Shown: piece after piece, positions 33,254-41,817 of the stretch
Numbering within the stretch: the first letter of the stretch is position 1
Layout of the letters: each line of letters opens with the position of its first letter
Source of the DNA: Polaromonas sp. C04
GTDB lineage: Bacteria > Pseudomonadota > Gammaproteobacteria > Burkholderiales > Burkholderiaceae_C
Assembly (NCBI RefSeq): GCF_002002705.1
Contig: NZ_MUNS01000045.1
Coordinates: 1 to 42,863, forward strand
Reading direction: 5' to 3'
Length of the DNA: 42,863 bases
Program-made: the position numbers and the translations under genes
Notes under the pieces: model-generated
The model's input: only the letters and a program-made list of their open reading frames with translations
The model's database searches: none
Told to the model about the DNA's origin: nothing

Positions 33254-35878
33254 ATGAGCACACCCACTTTCACCGTTGCCGCCATCCGCAAGACCTTCCT
33301 CGACTTCTTCGTGTCCAAAGGTCACACCGTGGTGCCGTCGAGCTCCCTGGTGCCGGCGAACGACCCGACGCTGATGTTCACCAACTCGGGCATGGTGCAG
33401 TTCAAGGAGGTGTTCCTCGGCACCGACAAGCGCAGCTACGTGCGCGCGGCCTCGGTGCAGGCCTGCCTGCGCGCGGGCGGCAAGCACAACGATCTGGAGA
33501 ACGTGGGCTACACCGCGCGCCATCACACCTTCTTCGAGATGCTGGGCAACTGGAGCTTTGGCGACTACTTCAAGCGCGAATCGATCCAGTGGGGCTGGGA
33601 GCTGCTGACCCAGGTTTACAAGCTGCCCGCCGACAAGCTCTGGGCCACCGTCTACATTGACGACGACGAGGCCTACGACATCTGGACGAAAGAAATTGGC
33701 CTGCCGCCCGAGCGCGTGGTGCGCATCGGCGACAACAAGGGCGCCAAGTACGCGTCCGACAACTTCTGGATGATGGCCGACACCGGACCCTGCGGCCCGT
33801 GCTCCGAGATCTTCTACGACCACGGTCCCGACATCCCGGGCGGCCCCCCCGGCAGCCCGGACGCCGACGGCGACCGCTACATCGAGATCTGGAACCACGT
33901 GTTCATGCAGTTCGACATGCAGCCCGATGGCAGCGTCAAGCCGTTGCCCGCGCCGTGCGTGGACACCGGTATGGGCCTGGAGCGGCTCGCCGCCATCCTG
34001 CAGCACGTGCACAGCAACTACGAGATCGATATTTTCGAGGCGCTCATCAAGGCGGCCGCGCGCGAGACCGGTTGCGACGACCTGGGCAACAAGAGCCTGC
34101 GCGTGATTGCCGACCACATCCGCGCCACCGCCTTCCTCGTGAGCGACGGCGTGAATCCGGGCAACGAAGGGCGCGGCTACGTGCAGCGGCGCATCATCCG
34201 CCGCGCCATCCGCCACGGCTACCAGCTCGGCAAGAAAACGCCGTTCTTCTACAAGCTGGTGCCCGATCTGGTGGCGCTGATGGGCGAGGCTTATCCCCAT
34301 CTCGCGGCCGAGCAGCAGCGCATCATGGACGTGCTCAGGGCCGAAGAGGAACGCTTCTTCGAAACACTGGAGCACGGCATGGCCATCCTCGATGCCGCGC
34401 TGGCCGAGGGTACCCAAGTGCTGCCCGGCGAGGTGGCCTTCAAGCTGCACGACACCTTCGGCTTTCCGCTCGACTTGTCGGCTGATGTGTGCCGTGAGCG
34501 CGGCGTCGCGGTGGACGAGGTGGGCTTTCATGCGGCCATGGACCGGCAAAAAGCCCAGGCCCGCGCCGCCGGCAAGTTCAAGATGGACCGCGCGCTCGAA
34601 TATGCGGGCCTGGGTAACACCTTCATCGGCTACGACCAGCTTGCGCAAGCTACCAAAATCGTAGCGCTGTACGAAGACGGGAAGCAGGTCAGCGAGCTAA
34701 AAGCAGGTCAAGCGGGCGTGGTGGTATTGGCGTCCACGCCGTTTTACGCGGAGAGCGGCGGCCAGGTCGGCGACGAGGGCACCATTGCCAGCGACACGGC
34801 CCGGTTCGATGTGGCCGACACGCAAAAAATCAAGGCCGATGTGTTCGGCCATCACGGTACGTTGACGCAGGGCTCGCTCAAGGTGGGCGATGCGGTCACG
34901 GCGCAGGTCAACACGGCCGTGCGCGCACAAACCATGCGCAACCACAGCGTCACGCACCTGATGCACAAGGCGCTGCGCGAGGTGCTCGGCCCGCACGTGC
35001 AGCAAAAGGGGTCACTGGTGAATGCGTCGCGCACGCGTTTTGACTTTGCACACAATGCGCCGGTGTCGGATGTGGACATCGCAGAGATCGAGCGCCGTGT
35101 CAACGCCGAAATCCTGGCCAACTCGGCCACCAGCGCGACGGTGATGGACATTGAGTCGGCCAAAAATTCGGGCGCGATGATGCTGTTTGGCGAAAAGTAC
35201 GGCGATGAAGTGCGCGTGCTGGAGATCGGCTCCTCCAAAGAATTGTGCGGGGGCACCCACGTGCAGCGCACGGGCGATATTGGCTTCTTCAAGATCGTTG
35301 CCGAGAGCGGCGTCGCTGCCGGCGTGCGCCGCGTGGAAGCGGTGACGGGCAGCGTGGCGATGGCCTATGTACAGGAGCTCGAAGCCGCCATGGCCAAGGC
35401 GGCTGCGGCGCTCAAGACGCAGCCTGCCGAACTGGTCACACGGATTGCGCAGGTGCAGGACCAGGTCAGGACGCTGGAGAAAGAAGTCGCGGCGCTCAAG
35501 GGCAAGCTGGCGTCCAGCCAGGGCGACGAGCTGATGGCGCAGGCGGTGGACGTCAAGGGCATCAAGGTGCTCGCGGCCCGGCTCGATGGTGCCGATGCGA
35601 AAACGTTGCGCGACACGCTGGACAAGCTCAAGGACAAGCTCAAGACGGCGGCCATCGTGCTCGCCACGGTGGACGGCGACAAGGTCCAGATCGCGGCCGG
35701 CGTGACGGCCGACAGCCTGGGCCGCGTCAAGGCCGGCGAGCTGGTCAACTTCGTGGCGCAACAGGTCGGCGGCAAGGGCGGCGGCAAGCCGGATATGGCC
35801 ATGGCCGGCGGCACCCATCCGGCGGGCTTGGCGGCGGCGCTGGAGAGCGTGCCGGCCTGGGTCGCCAGCAAGGTTTGA
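33254..35878 (+). CDS. alaS: Alanyl-tRNA synthetase
   Basis: This protein has 874 residues, normal length. The N-terminal class II catalytic core starts [20 protein letters not shown], with [17 protein letters not shown] and the motif 2/3 regions GNWSFGDYF and GMGLERLA. The editing domain carries the zinc-type residues HSVTHLMH and [16 protein letters not shown] coiled-coil linker (about 700-745) leads to the DHHA1-type C-Ala domain ending [12 protein letters not shown]. Codons 466-485 ([20 protein letters not shown]) use GTA, CTA, GCA and CAA codons that are rare in neighbouring genes, and begin with a 17-nt palindrome like that of the 47-nt repeat. Confidence 0.98.
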   Translation: MSTPTFTVAAIRKTFLDFFVSKGHTVVPSSSLVPANDPTLMFTNSGMVQFKEVFLGTDKRSYVRAASVQACLRAGGKHNDLENVGYTARHHTFFEMLGNWSFGDYFKRESIQWGWELLTQVYKLPADKLWATVYIDDDEAYDIWTKEIGLPPERVVRIGDNKGAKYASDNFWMMADTGPCGPCSEIFYDHGPDIPGGPPGSPDADGDRYIEIWNHVFMQFDMQPDGSVKPLPAPCVDTGMGLERLAAILQHVHSNYEIDIFEALIKAAARETGCDDLGNKSLRVIADHIRATAFLVSDGVNPGNEGRGYVQRRIIRRAIRHGYQLGKKTPFFYKLVPDLVALMGEAYPHLAAEQQRIMDVLRAEEERFFETLEHGMAILDAALAEGTQVLPGEVAFKLHDTFGFPLDLSADVCRERGVAVDEVGFHAAMDRQKAQARAAGKFKMDRALEYAGLGNTFIGYDQLAQATKIVALYEDGKQVSELKAGQAGVVVLASTPFYAESGGQVGDEGTIASDTARFDVADTQKIKADVFGHHGTLTQGSLKVGDAVTAQVNTAVRAQTMRNHSVTHLMHKALREVLGPHVQQKGSLVNASRTRFDFAHNAPVSDVDIAEIERRVNAEILANSATSATVMDIESAKNSGAMMLFGEKYGDEVRVLEIGSSKELCGGTHVQRTGDIGFFKIVAESGVAAGVRRVEAVTGSVAMAYVQELEAAMAKAAAALKTQPAELVTRIAQVQDQVRTLEKEVAALKGKLASSQGDELMAQAVDVKGIKVLAARLDGADAKTLRDTLDKLKDKLKTAAIVLATVDGDKVQIAAGVTADSLGRVKAGELVNFVAQQVGGKGGGKPDMAMAGGTHPAGLAAALESVPAWVASKV
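34649..34707 (+). repeat. Possible degenerate repeat copy inside alaS
   Basis: The 17-nt palindrome GCTAC...GTAGC (34649-34665) begins exactly on codon 466 and matches the head of the 47-nt repeats. The rest matches poorly, with a GAGCTAAAAGCAGG end that would make it about 12 nt longer. The encoded protein aligns with other AlaS sequences without an obvious insertion, so this may be chance or a diverged copy. Confidence 0.3.
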
Positions 35879-35881
35879 GGT

Positions 35882-35928
35882 GCTATTTAATGAATAGCTA
35901 TATGTGCATATGGAACAAGGGCTGCAGC
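35882..35928 (+). repeat. 47-nt palindrome-headed repeat, copy B (alaS-tlpA intergenic)
   Basis: The palindromic head GCTATT...AATAGC (35882-35898) is followed by 30 nt ending GGGCTGCAGC. It fills almost the whole gap between the alaS stop and the ATG at 35934. It matches copy A (minus strand) at about 30 of 47 positions with no gaps. Confidence 0.75.
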
Positions 35929-35933
35929 ACGAT

Positions 35934-36476
35934 ATGACTGATATTCCATCTGCACGGCGGCGGTTTCTCAAACATCTGGCCGTGCTCACTGCGGCGGGTG
36001 CTGGCGCGGCCTGGGCGAAGGATTTTGAAGTGTCGCGCTGGCCTGCCGGGCAGCGCGCACCGTCGTTGCAAGCCGCCGATCTCGACGGCAAAACCTGGCG
36101 CTTGGCCGACTTGCGCGGCCGCGCGGTGCTGCTCAATTTCTGGGCCAGCTGGTGTCCGCCATGCCGCGCCGAGATGCCCTCGCTGCAGGACATGGCCGCG
36201 ATCTACGGGCCCGACAAAATCGTGGTGCTGGCCATCAACTTCAAGGAATCCAGGGCCACGGCGGCGCGCTTTGCCCAGGCGTCGGCCTTGAGTCTGCCGG
36301 TGCTGCTGGACCCCGCGGGCGACATGGCGCGGCAGTGGGGTGCGCGAATTTTCCCCACCACGGTGCTGATCGATGCCGTAGGCCAGCCGCGCCAGCGCGT
36401 GCAGGGCGAGGTGGAGTGGACCAGTCAGGCGGCCGAGCAGTTGATCGCGCCGCTGCTGCCGCCATTGCATACCTGA
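35934..36476 (+). CDS. Exported TlpA/ResA-like thioredoxin
   Basis: This protein has 180 residues from ATG 35934. Starts at 35904 and 35910 are possible but would be inside the repeat and would lengthen the n-region. The signal has RRR (PSARRRFLKHLAVLTAAG) with cleavage near AWA-KD, a possible Tat substrate. The thioredoxin fold has active site WCPPC (about residues 73-77) in LNFWASWCPPCRAEMPSL, and the cis-Pro region IFPTTVLID. It probably reduces periplasmic disulfides, as in cytochrome c maturation. No cytochrome biogenesis genes are adjacent. The ribosome site is weak. Confidence 0.88.
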   Translation: MTDIPSARRRFLKHLAVLTAAGAGAAWAKDFEVSRWPAGQRAPSLQAADLDGKTWRLADLRGRAVLLNFWASWCPPCRAEMPSLQDMAAIYGPDKIVVLAINFKESRATAARFAQASALSLPVLLDPAGDMARQWGARIFPTTVLIDAVGQPRQRVQGEVEWTSQAAEQLIAPLLPPLHT

Positions 36477-36506
36477 GCCGGTTTCCCCGCGCGCGATAAT
36501 GCGCAC

Positions 36507-36536
36507 GCTGCCGTGCCGGCCTTGCGGCAGGGCAGC
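36507..36536 (+). promoter_or_regulatory. Strong hairpin in the leader of the transglutaminase-like gene
   Basis: GCTGCC (36507-36512) and TGCCG (36514-36518) pair with CGGCA (36525-36529) and GGCAGC (36531-36536). There is one symmetric G-G mismatch and a GCCTTG loop. No T-run follows. It sits 69 nt before the ATG at 36605 and could be a terminator-like 3' end of the tlpA mRNA or a 5' regulatory fold. Confidence 0.4.
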
Positions 36537-36604
36537 AACAAGGCATCCCGAGGCACCTTGACATGCCCCGGCGACGTCATTTTTTCTCATCCGGAGATCT
36601 CTTC

Positions 36605-37729
36605 ATGACCACCGTGCGCCGCACTTTTCTGAAAAATACCGCTGCAGCGGCCGTCGCTGCTGCACTGCCAGCTATCAATTTTGCACAAAACAGCCCGGCC
36701 GCCGATGCCGCTGCGCGCCGCTTTGCGCCCAAGCCCGGCGACTGGCGCACGTTTGACGTCACCACACGGGTCGATATTCTGCTGCCGCAAGGCGCCACCC
36801 GCGTCTGGCTGCCCATCCCGTGCGTCGACAGCGACTACCAGCGCTCGCTGGAGAGCAGTTTCTCGAGCAACGGCAAGACGCAGCGCATGGCCGATGGCCG
36901 CTCCGGCGCGCAAATGCTCTACGCCGAGTTCGCCGCGAGCGAGGTCAACCCCTTCGTGGAGCTGACCAGCCGCGTGCAGACGCAAAGCCGCGCCGTGGAC
37001 TGGTCGACTACAGGGGGCGCGCGCGAGGATGCCGATACGCTCCAGCACTGGACGCAGCCCACGGCCCTGATACCCACCGACGGGATTGTGCGAAAAACCG
37101 CGCTGGAGGCGACCCGGGGCGCCCACACCGACGTGCAGAAAGTGCGCAAGATCTACGACTGGATCGTGGCCAACACCTACCGCGAGCCCAAGGTGCGCGG
37201 CTGCGGCGAGGGCGACATCAAGACCATGCTGGAGACCGGCAATCTGGGCGGCAAGTGCGCCGACCTGAACGCGCTGTTCGTCGGGCTGAGCCGCGCAGTG
37301 GGCGTGCCGGCGCGTGACCTGTACGGCGTGCGGCTGGCGCCCTCCAGCTTCGGCTACAAGGCGCTGGGGGCCAACCCGGCCGGCCTGCAGCGCGCGCAGC
37401 ACTGCCGCTCCGAGGTGTTCCTGAAAGGCCATGGCTGGGTCGCGATGGACCCGGCCGATGTCGCCAAGGTCATGCGCGAGGAAACGCCGCAGTGGATCAA
37501 GAGCACCCGGGGCGACGTGGTGGCGCCCGTGAACCGGGCACTGTTCGGCGGCTGGGAGGGCAACTGGATGGCCTACAACAGCGCGGCCGACGTGCTGCTG
37601 CCTCACTCCAGCGGCGACAAGCTCGGCTTCCTCATGTACCCCGCAGCCGAAAACGCCGGCGGACGACTGGACCCGTATTCACCCGACGATTTCAGGTACC
37701 AGATCACGGCCAAAGAGATTCAGGCCTGA
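36605..37729 (+). CDS. Exported transglutaminase-like protein
   Basis: This protein has 374 residues from ATG 36605 with CGGAGA upstream. The signal peptide carries twin Arg (MTTVRRTFLKN) and cleaves near NFA-QN. The body contains a transglutaminase-like cysteine-protease core: Cys in NLGGKCADLNALFVGLSRAV (about residue 218), then VPARDLYGVRL. The likely His is in FLKGHGWVAMDPAD, with the Asp following. The N-terminal half (VDILLPQGATRVWLPIP) is the beta-domain often found before this core. It should act in the periplasm on an unknown protein or peptide. Residues 13-28 of the signal overlap, in antisense orientation, a copy of the 47-nt repeat. Confidence 0.88.
   Translation: MTTVRRTFLKNTAAAAVAAALPAINFAQNSPAADAAARRFAPKPGDWRTFDVTTRVDILLPQGATRVWLPIPCVDSDYQRSLESSFSSNGKTQRMADGRSGAQMLYAEFAASEVNPFVELTSRVQTQSRAVDWSTTGGAREDADTLQHWTQPTALIPTDGIVRKTALEATRGAHTDVQKVRKIYDWIVANTYREPKVRGCGEGDIKTMLETGNLGGKCADLNALFVGLSRAVGVPARDLYGVRLAPSSFGYKALGANPAGLQRAQHCRSEVFLKGHGWVAMDPADVAKVMREETPQWIKSTRGDVVAPVNRALFGGWEGNWMAYNSAADVLLPHSSGDKLGFLMYPAAENAGGRLDPYSPDDFRYQITAKEIQA
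36641..36687 (-). repeat. 47-nt repeat, copy C (inside the transglutaminase-like gene, antisense)
   Basis: Read on the minus strand, 29 of 47 bases match copy A without gaps. Conservation is strongest from TAGCTG onwards (ending GCTGCAGC). The left palindrome arm has diverged (TGTGC instead of GCTAC). It begins exactly on codon 13 of the gene and covers the hydrophobic core and cleavage region of the signal peptide. Confidence 0.5.
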
Positions 37730-37752
37730 GGTTGCGGCAACGCATCGTCTGA

Positions 37753-37767
37753 CGCACCCGGGGTGCG
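37753..37767. terminator. Possible bidirectional terminator hairpin
   Basis: CGCACC/GGTGCG with a CGG loop lies in the 53-nt gap between two convergent genes. No T-run is present on either side, so intrinsic termination is doubtful. Confidence 0.3.
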
Positions 37768-37782
37768 GCGCCACCGGCACGC

Positions 37783-39051
37783 CTAGCCGATCAGCCCCGA
37801 CACCGCCGCAAAGACGCCAAAGACGCTGGTCACCACGATCAGCGTACCGGCAACCCATGCGTACCAGCCGTTCAGTCGATGTGGGCCCGTCAGCGCCCTG
37901 CGCGCCAGCAGGAACAGAAAGCCGAGGACGACCGGCAGCAACAGCGCATTCATGACCTGAACGGCCACCGAGAGCTTGACGAGGTCGGCGCCGGATGTCA
38001 CCAGCACGCCGCCGGCGACGAGGACCAGGCTGAAGACGCCGTAGAACCAGGGCGCCTCGCGGGGGTTGTGCTCAAGGGAGCGTTTGTAGCCGGCGACCTC
38101 TCCCAGGCCCCAGGCGGCCGTCAGGCACACCACCACGGTGGCGACCAGCGCCGCACCGGCAAGGCCCATGGCGAAGACGATCCGGCCGACCGAGTAGCCG
38201 AGCGTCGGCGTCAGGGCATCGGCGATTTGCGAAACGTTATCGAGTTTCACGCTGGTCCCGCTGCCGCCACTGAGCACGGCGCCGGTGGTGATCAGCACGG
38301 CCGCCATGATGAGCTGGGTGATCAGCGCACCGATCGCCGTGTCGATGCGCGCGGCCTTCAGGTCGCCCAGGCCCAGACCCTTGTCGACGACGGCCGATTG
38401 TTGATAGAAAACCATCCACGGCATGATCACCGCGCCGATGTTGGCGGCGGCGAGATAGAGGTATTGGGAGTCCGCGAGCGGCACCGCGAAAAACTGCGCC
38501 GCCACTTCATGAATGTCCGGCGCAGAACGCCATGCCACGAAGACGAACGCGAGCTCGAACAGCCCGAACGCGATCGCCACCCGCTCCACCGAGTGGTAGG
38601 AGCCTGTCCACACCATGAAGATGATCCCGGCGATCGTCACGACAATGGCCGGGACCACCGGAACGCCGAAGAGTTGCGCCAGCCCGGCGATGCCGCTGAG
38701 CTGGGTCAGCAGCGCGCCCACGCAGGCCACGCACAGGGTTCCGACCGACAGCCAGGCCCAGCCGCGCCCGAATGTTTCGCGGATCAACTCGCCGTGCCCT
38801 CGCTGGGTCGCCAGACCCAGGCGAACGGTCAGTTCCTGGACCACAAACAGGATCGGGATCAGCACCAGCTGCAGGATCAACAGCTTGTAGCCCCACTGCG
38901 CGCCGCTCTGGGCCGCGGTGATGATGCTGCCGGCGTCCGTGTCGGCCAGCATGACCACCAGGCCAGGGCCGACCACCGCCAGGAACTTGCCGCGGGAGAT
39001 CGCGGGCCGGACTTGCTGGGTGGGAGACGGGAGGGGGAGCGGCGTGGACAT
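37783..39051 (-). CDS. NRAMP-related divalent metal transporter with atypical metal-site motifs
   Basis: This protein has 422 residues with about eleven hydrophobic helices. The NRAMP fold is clear from VGPGLVVMLADTDAGSIITA at TM1, GYKLLILQLVLIPILFVVQE at TM2/3 and GAVIMPWMVFYQQSAVVDKG at TM6. The canonical TM1 motif DPGN reads DTDAGS and the TM6 motif MPHN reads MPWM, so two key ligands of classical MntH proteins are changed. The first Asp is kept. Metal preference may differ (Mn, Fe, Mg or other). A Fur-like box lies directly upstream, pointing to iron or manganese control. It converges on the transglutaminase-like gene. Confidence 0.88.
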   Translation of the reverse strand: MSTPLPLPSPTQQVRPAISRGKFLAVVGPGLVVMLADTDAGSIITAAQSGAQWGYKLLILQLVLIPILFVVQELTVRLGLATQRGHGELIRETFGRGWAWLSVGTLCVACVGALLTQLSGIAGLAQLFGVPVVPAIVVTIAGIIFMVWTGSYHSVERVAIAFGLFELAFVFVAWRSAPDIHEVAAQFFAVPLADSQYLYLAAANIGAVIMPWMVFYQQSAVVDKGLGLGDLKAARIDTAIGALITQLIMAAVLITTGAVLSGGSGTSVKLDNVSQIADALTPTLGYSVGRIVFAMGLAGAALVATVVVCLTAAWGLGEVAGYKRSLEHNPREAPWFYGVFSLVLVAGGVLVTSGADLVKLSVAVQVMNALLLPVVLGFLFLLARRALTGPHRLNGWYAWVAGTLIVVTSVFGVFAAVSGLIG

Positions 39052-39063
39052 GGGCGACTTCGC

Positions 39064-39085
39064 AAATGAGAATCAATCTCATTGT
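39064..39085. promoter_or_regulatory. Fur-like operator upstream of the NRAMP gene
   Basis: AAATGAGAATC AATCTCATTGT contains the interrupted palindrome TGAGA-N5-TCTCA (39067-39081), close to the 7-1-7 Fur box. It lies 13 nt before the NRAMP start codon, so a bound repressor would block transcription or initiation. MntR is an alternative regulator. Confidence 0.65.
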
Positions 39086-39127
39086 AACGCTCCCTTCGAT
39101 GGGGCTTCAATGCGGCTTCGATGCAGC

Positions 39128-40054
39128 CTACCCAGCCGTACCGGGATGGCCCAGGCTCAAGCGCTGCGCACTCTCGAAGCGCCGGGCCTGCCCGGTGACG
39201 GGGTCAAGAAAGGCGATGGTGCGGGCCAGCAGTTGCAGCGGCCGGCTGAAGTCGTCTTCGGCCCCATCGACGAGGTGGGGGTAGAAGCGGTCGTTGACGA
39301 TGGGAATTCCCAGCGCCGCCATGTGCACGCGCAGCTGGTGCTTTCGCCCGGTCACGGGCTCCAGCCGGTAGCGCGCCAGCGCGCCACTGACTTCGAGCAC
39401 GTCGATCCGGGTTTCGGCGTTGGGGGCGCCCGACGCTTCGCACAGCCGGAAAAAGGGTGTACCCGCCACGATCCGGCTGCGGCGCACACACGGAAAGGTC
39501 AAGCCGGCACGCCAGGGTGCAATCGCTTCGTACTGCTTGGCGGCTTCGCGCCGGCGGAACAGGGCGTGGTAGGCGTCGCGCGTGGAGGGCTGGATAGCGA
39601 ACACCACCACGCCGGCCGTGTCCAGGTCGATCCGGTGGATCGGCTGGAGCGTGGCGATGCCGAGCTTGCGTTTCAGGCGCACCAGCAGGGTCTCCTGCAG
39701 GTAGCGGCCGGACGGCGTTACCGGTAAAAAGTGCGGCTTGTCAACCACGACCAGGTGCTCGTCCTGGTACAGCACGACCTCATCGAAGGGGATGCGCGGC
39801 TCGCTCACCAGATCGCGGTAGTAGTACACCCGCAGGTGGCCTTGGTACGCGCGAGTCGGCGTGACCGGCACGCCGTGCTCGTCCACCACGTGCCCCTCGT
39901 GCATGCGCTGCAGCCACACGGCCCGCCCGATCGCCGGGAAGCGCTGCACCAGAAAATCCGCGATGGTGGGCCAGTCGCCTGCGGGCAGGCCGACGCAGCT
40001 CGGGCCGACGCCGTTGCGGGTCGGCGGCAGGGCGCGGCGGGGCGGCGTGCTCAC
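39128..40054 (-). CDS. RluA-family RNA pseudouridine synthase
   Basis: This protein has 308 residues from GTG 40054 with AAGGT upstream. It isomerises specific uridines in rRNA or tRNA. The catalytic motif HRIDLDTAGVVVFA contains the essential Asp. Other family blocks are LVVVDKPHFLPVTPSG, then EPVTGRKHQLRVHMAALGIP. The N-terminal 90 residues (WPTIADFLVQRFPAIGRAVW, then VVDEHGVPVTP) look like a reduced S4-type RNA-binding region. The target nucleotide cannot be assigned from sequence. 62 nt separate it from trmB upstream. Confidence 0.9.
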   Translation of the reverse strand: MSTPPRRALPPTRNGVGPSCVGLPAGDWPTIADFLVQRFPAIGRAVWLQRMHEGHVVDEHGVPVTPTRAYQGHLRVYYYRDLVSEPRIPFDEVVLYQDEHLVVVDKPHFLPVTPSGRYLQETLLVRLKRKLGIATLQPIHRIDLDTAGVVVFAIQPSTRDAYHALFRRREAAKQYEAIAPWRAGLTFPCVRRSRIVAGTPFFRLCEASGAPNAETRIDVLEVSGALARYRLEPVTGRKHQLRVHMAALGIPIVNDRFYPHLVDGAEDDFSRPLQLLARTIAFLDPVTGQARRFESAQRLSLGHPGTAG

Positions 40055-40116
40055 TGGAGTACCTTCGTGCTGCGCACTGCGGTGCGAGCTTGCTTGGGAG
40101 CGGCCCGGCGCGGCGC

Positions 40117-40851
40117 TCACACCCGCTCGAACACCACGTCCCACACGCCGTGGCCGAGCTTGATGCCGCGGTTCTCGAACTTGGTCAGCGGGCGGTAGTC
40201 GGGCTTGGGCGCAAAGCCGTCGCCCGCTGCATCGGCGGTGTTGCGCAGCAGCGGCTCAGTGCTGAGCACCTGCAGGATTTGCTCGGCATAGGGCTGCCAG
40301 TCGGTGGCGCAATGCAGGTAGCCGCCAGGCTTGAGGCGCGCGGCAAGCTTGGCCACCAGCGGGGCCTGGATCAGGCGGCGCTTGTTGTGCTTCTTCTTGT
40401 GCCACGGGTCGGGAAAGAAGATGTGGATGCCAGCCAGGCTGTGCAGCGGCAGCATGTGGTCGATGACTTCGACCGCGTCATGCGCGAGGATGCGGATGTT
40501 GGCGAGGTTCCGCTCATCGATGCGCTTGAGCAGGGCGCCGACGCCGGGCGGGTGCACTTCGCAGCACAGGAAGTTTTTGTCAGGCATCAACGCCGCGATG
40601 TGCGCGGTGGCCTCGCCCATGCCGAAGCCGATCTCGAGGATGGTCGGTGCGCTGCGGCCGAAGGTCCCCGCCAAATCGATACCGTGCCCGGAATACGGCA
40701 GCACAAATTTCGGCCCCAGATCGGCCAAAGCCTTGGCCTGGCCGGTGGTGGTGCGGCCGGCGCGGCGCACAAAGCTGCGAATGCTTTTGGGGTGGGCCAC
40801 GCCAGGCGGAGCGGCGGCGGGAGCGCAGGAGGGAGCAGGAGCGGCGGTCAT
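40117..40851 (-). CDS. trmB: tRNA (guanine-N7-)-methyltransferase
   Basis: This protein has 244 residues from ATG 40851, which overlaps the gluQ stop by 4 nt (ATGA). It makes m7G46 in tRNA with S-adenosylmethionine. The SAM motif is [16 protein letters not shown]. The family signature [18 protein letters not shown] is present, as is the C-terminal [17 protein letters not shown]. The first 25 residues are Ala/Pro-rich and probably disordered. It lies in a run with gluQ and the FAD oxidoreductase gene. Confidence 0.96.
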   Translation of the reverse strand: MTAAPAPSCAPAAAPPGVAHPKSIRSFVRRAGRTTTGQAKALADLGPKFVLPYSGHGIDLAGTFGRSAPTILEIGFGMGEATAHIAALMPDKNFLCCEVHPPGVGALLKRIDERNLANIRILAHDAVEVIDHMLPLHSLAGIHIFFPDPWHKKKHNKRRLIQAPLVAKLAARLKPGGYLHCATDWQPYAEQILQVLSTEPLLRNTADAAGDGFAPKPDYRPLTKFENRGIKLGHGVWDVVFERV

Positions 40852-41804
40852 GAGGAGTCTGGATTGTAGAGATGCCGCCACGCGCCCACCCACGCGGCCA
40901 GCGCCTCGGCCACCGTGCCGGTCTGCGGCGGCAAGCCCAGCACGGCGGCCGCGGCCGCCAGCGCGTTGAAGGCGCTCGCCGCGCTGGCGGTATCGAGCGC
41001 CTGCGCACCGTTTTGCTTGGAGAGCTTTTCACCGTTCGCCGCGCAGGCCAGCGGCGTGTGCAGGTAGGCAGGCAGGGGCAGTTGCAGGGCGCGCTGCAGC
41101 AGGATCTGGCGCGGCGTGTTGTCCGCCAGATCCACGCCGCGCACCACGTGGGTGATGCCCTGCGCCGCGTCGTCCACCACCACGGCCAGTTGGTAGGCCC
41201 AGAGCCCGTCGGCGCGCTTCAGCACGAAGTCGCCGACCTCGGCGGCCACGTTTTGCTGCTGCGCACCGAGGCGGCGATCAATCCAGGCAACGATGGGGCT
41301 TGCTATCGAAGGTGTAGCTGGCTGCGTAGATCCAGCAAGGGCTACAGGCATTTTTTCTTCAAATTTTTCCGTGAGGAAGCGCCACGCGCGTGCGCGCCGG
41401 CCCTGCAGGCCGTGGCGGCAGGTGCCGGGGTAGACCAGCTCGGCGTGGCGCGGGCGCTGGACCCCCAGGGCGGCGAGCGCGTCCTCGATGTCCTTGCGCG
41501 AGCAGGCACAGGGGTAGGCCTGGCCACTGGCTACGAGCTTGTCAAGAGCACGCTGGTACAAGGCCTCGCGCTGCGACTGGATCAGCGGCGGCGCATCGGG
41601 CAGCAGGCCGCAGGCCGCGAGTTGCGTCAGGATGAGGCGGTCCGCGCCGGGCACGCAGCGCGGCGTGTCCACGTCCTCGATGCGCACCAGCCACTGGCCG
41701 CCGTGCGCCCTGGCATCGAGCCAACTGGCCAGCGCGGCGACCAGCGAGCCCGCGTGCAGCGGTCCGGTCGGCGACGGCGCGAACCTGCCTATGTACGCCG
41801 TCAT
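40848..41804 (-). CDS. gluQ: Glutamyl-Q tRNA(Asp) synthetase
   Basis: This protein has 318 residues from ATG 41804. It is a GltX paralogue without an anticodon-binding domain that attaches Glu to queuosine-34 of tRNA(Asp). The HIGH-like motif is [14 protein letters not shown], and the KMSKS-like motif is EKLSKQNG. The zinc ligands are Cys99, Cys101, Tyr125 and Cys129 (PCACSRKD and YPGTCRHG). Between WRFLTE (141-146) and VAWIDRR it carries about 25 residues that E. coli GluQ lacks. Residues 153-168 of this stretch are encoded by a 47-nt repeat copy in antisense orientation. It overlaps trmB and follows the FAD oxidoreductase by 13 nt. Confidence 0.94.
   Translation of the reverse strand: MTAYIGRFAPSPTGPLHAGSLVAALASWLDARAHGGQWLVRIEDVDTPRCVPGADRLILTQLAACGLLPDAPPLIQSQREALYQRALDKLVASGQAYPCACSRKDIEDALAALGVQRPRHAELVYPGTCRHGLQGRRARAWRFLTEKFEEKMPVALAGSTQPATPSIASPIVAWIDRRLGAQQQNVAAEVGDFVLKRADGLWAYQLAVVVDDAAQGITHVVRGVDLADNTPRQILLQRALQLPLPAYLHTPLACAANGEKLSKQNGAQALDTASAASAFNALAAAAAVLGLPPQTGTVAEALAAWVGAWRHLYNPDSS
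41302..41348 (+). repeat. 47-nt palindrome-headed repeat, copy D (inside gluQ, antisense)
   Basis: On the plus strand the head GCTAT...GTAGC (41302-41318) is followed by 30 nt ending GGGCTACAGG, identical to the end of copy A. About 26 of 47 positions match copy A with no gaps; both ends are well conserved and the middle is not. It is translated on the opposite strand as residues 153-168 of GluQ. Confidence 0.75.
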
Positions 41805-41817
41805 GCTGCCCCTCTCT

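Noticed and set aside
36563-36604. Upstream in-frame ATG for the transglutaminase-like gene
   Set aside because: It would place basic residues MPRRRHFF and a polar stretch before the signal peptide; the ATG at 36605 has CGGAGA upstream and a normal signal.
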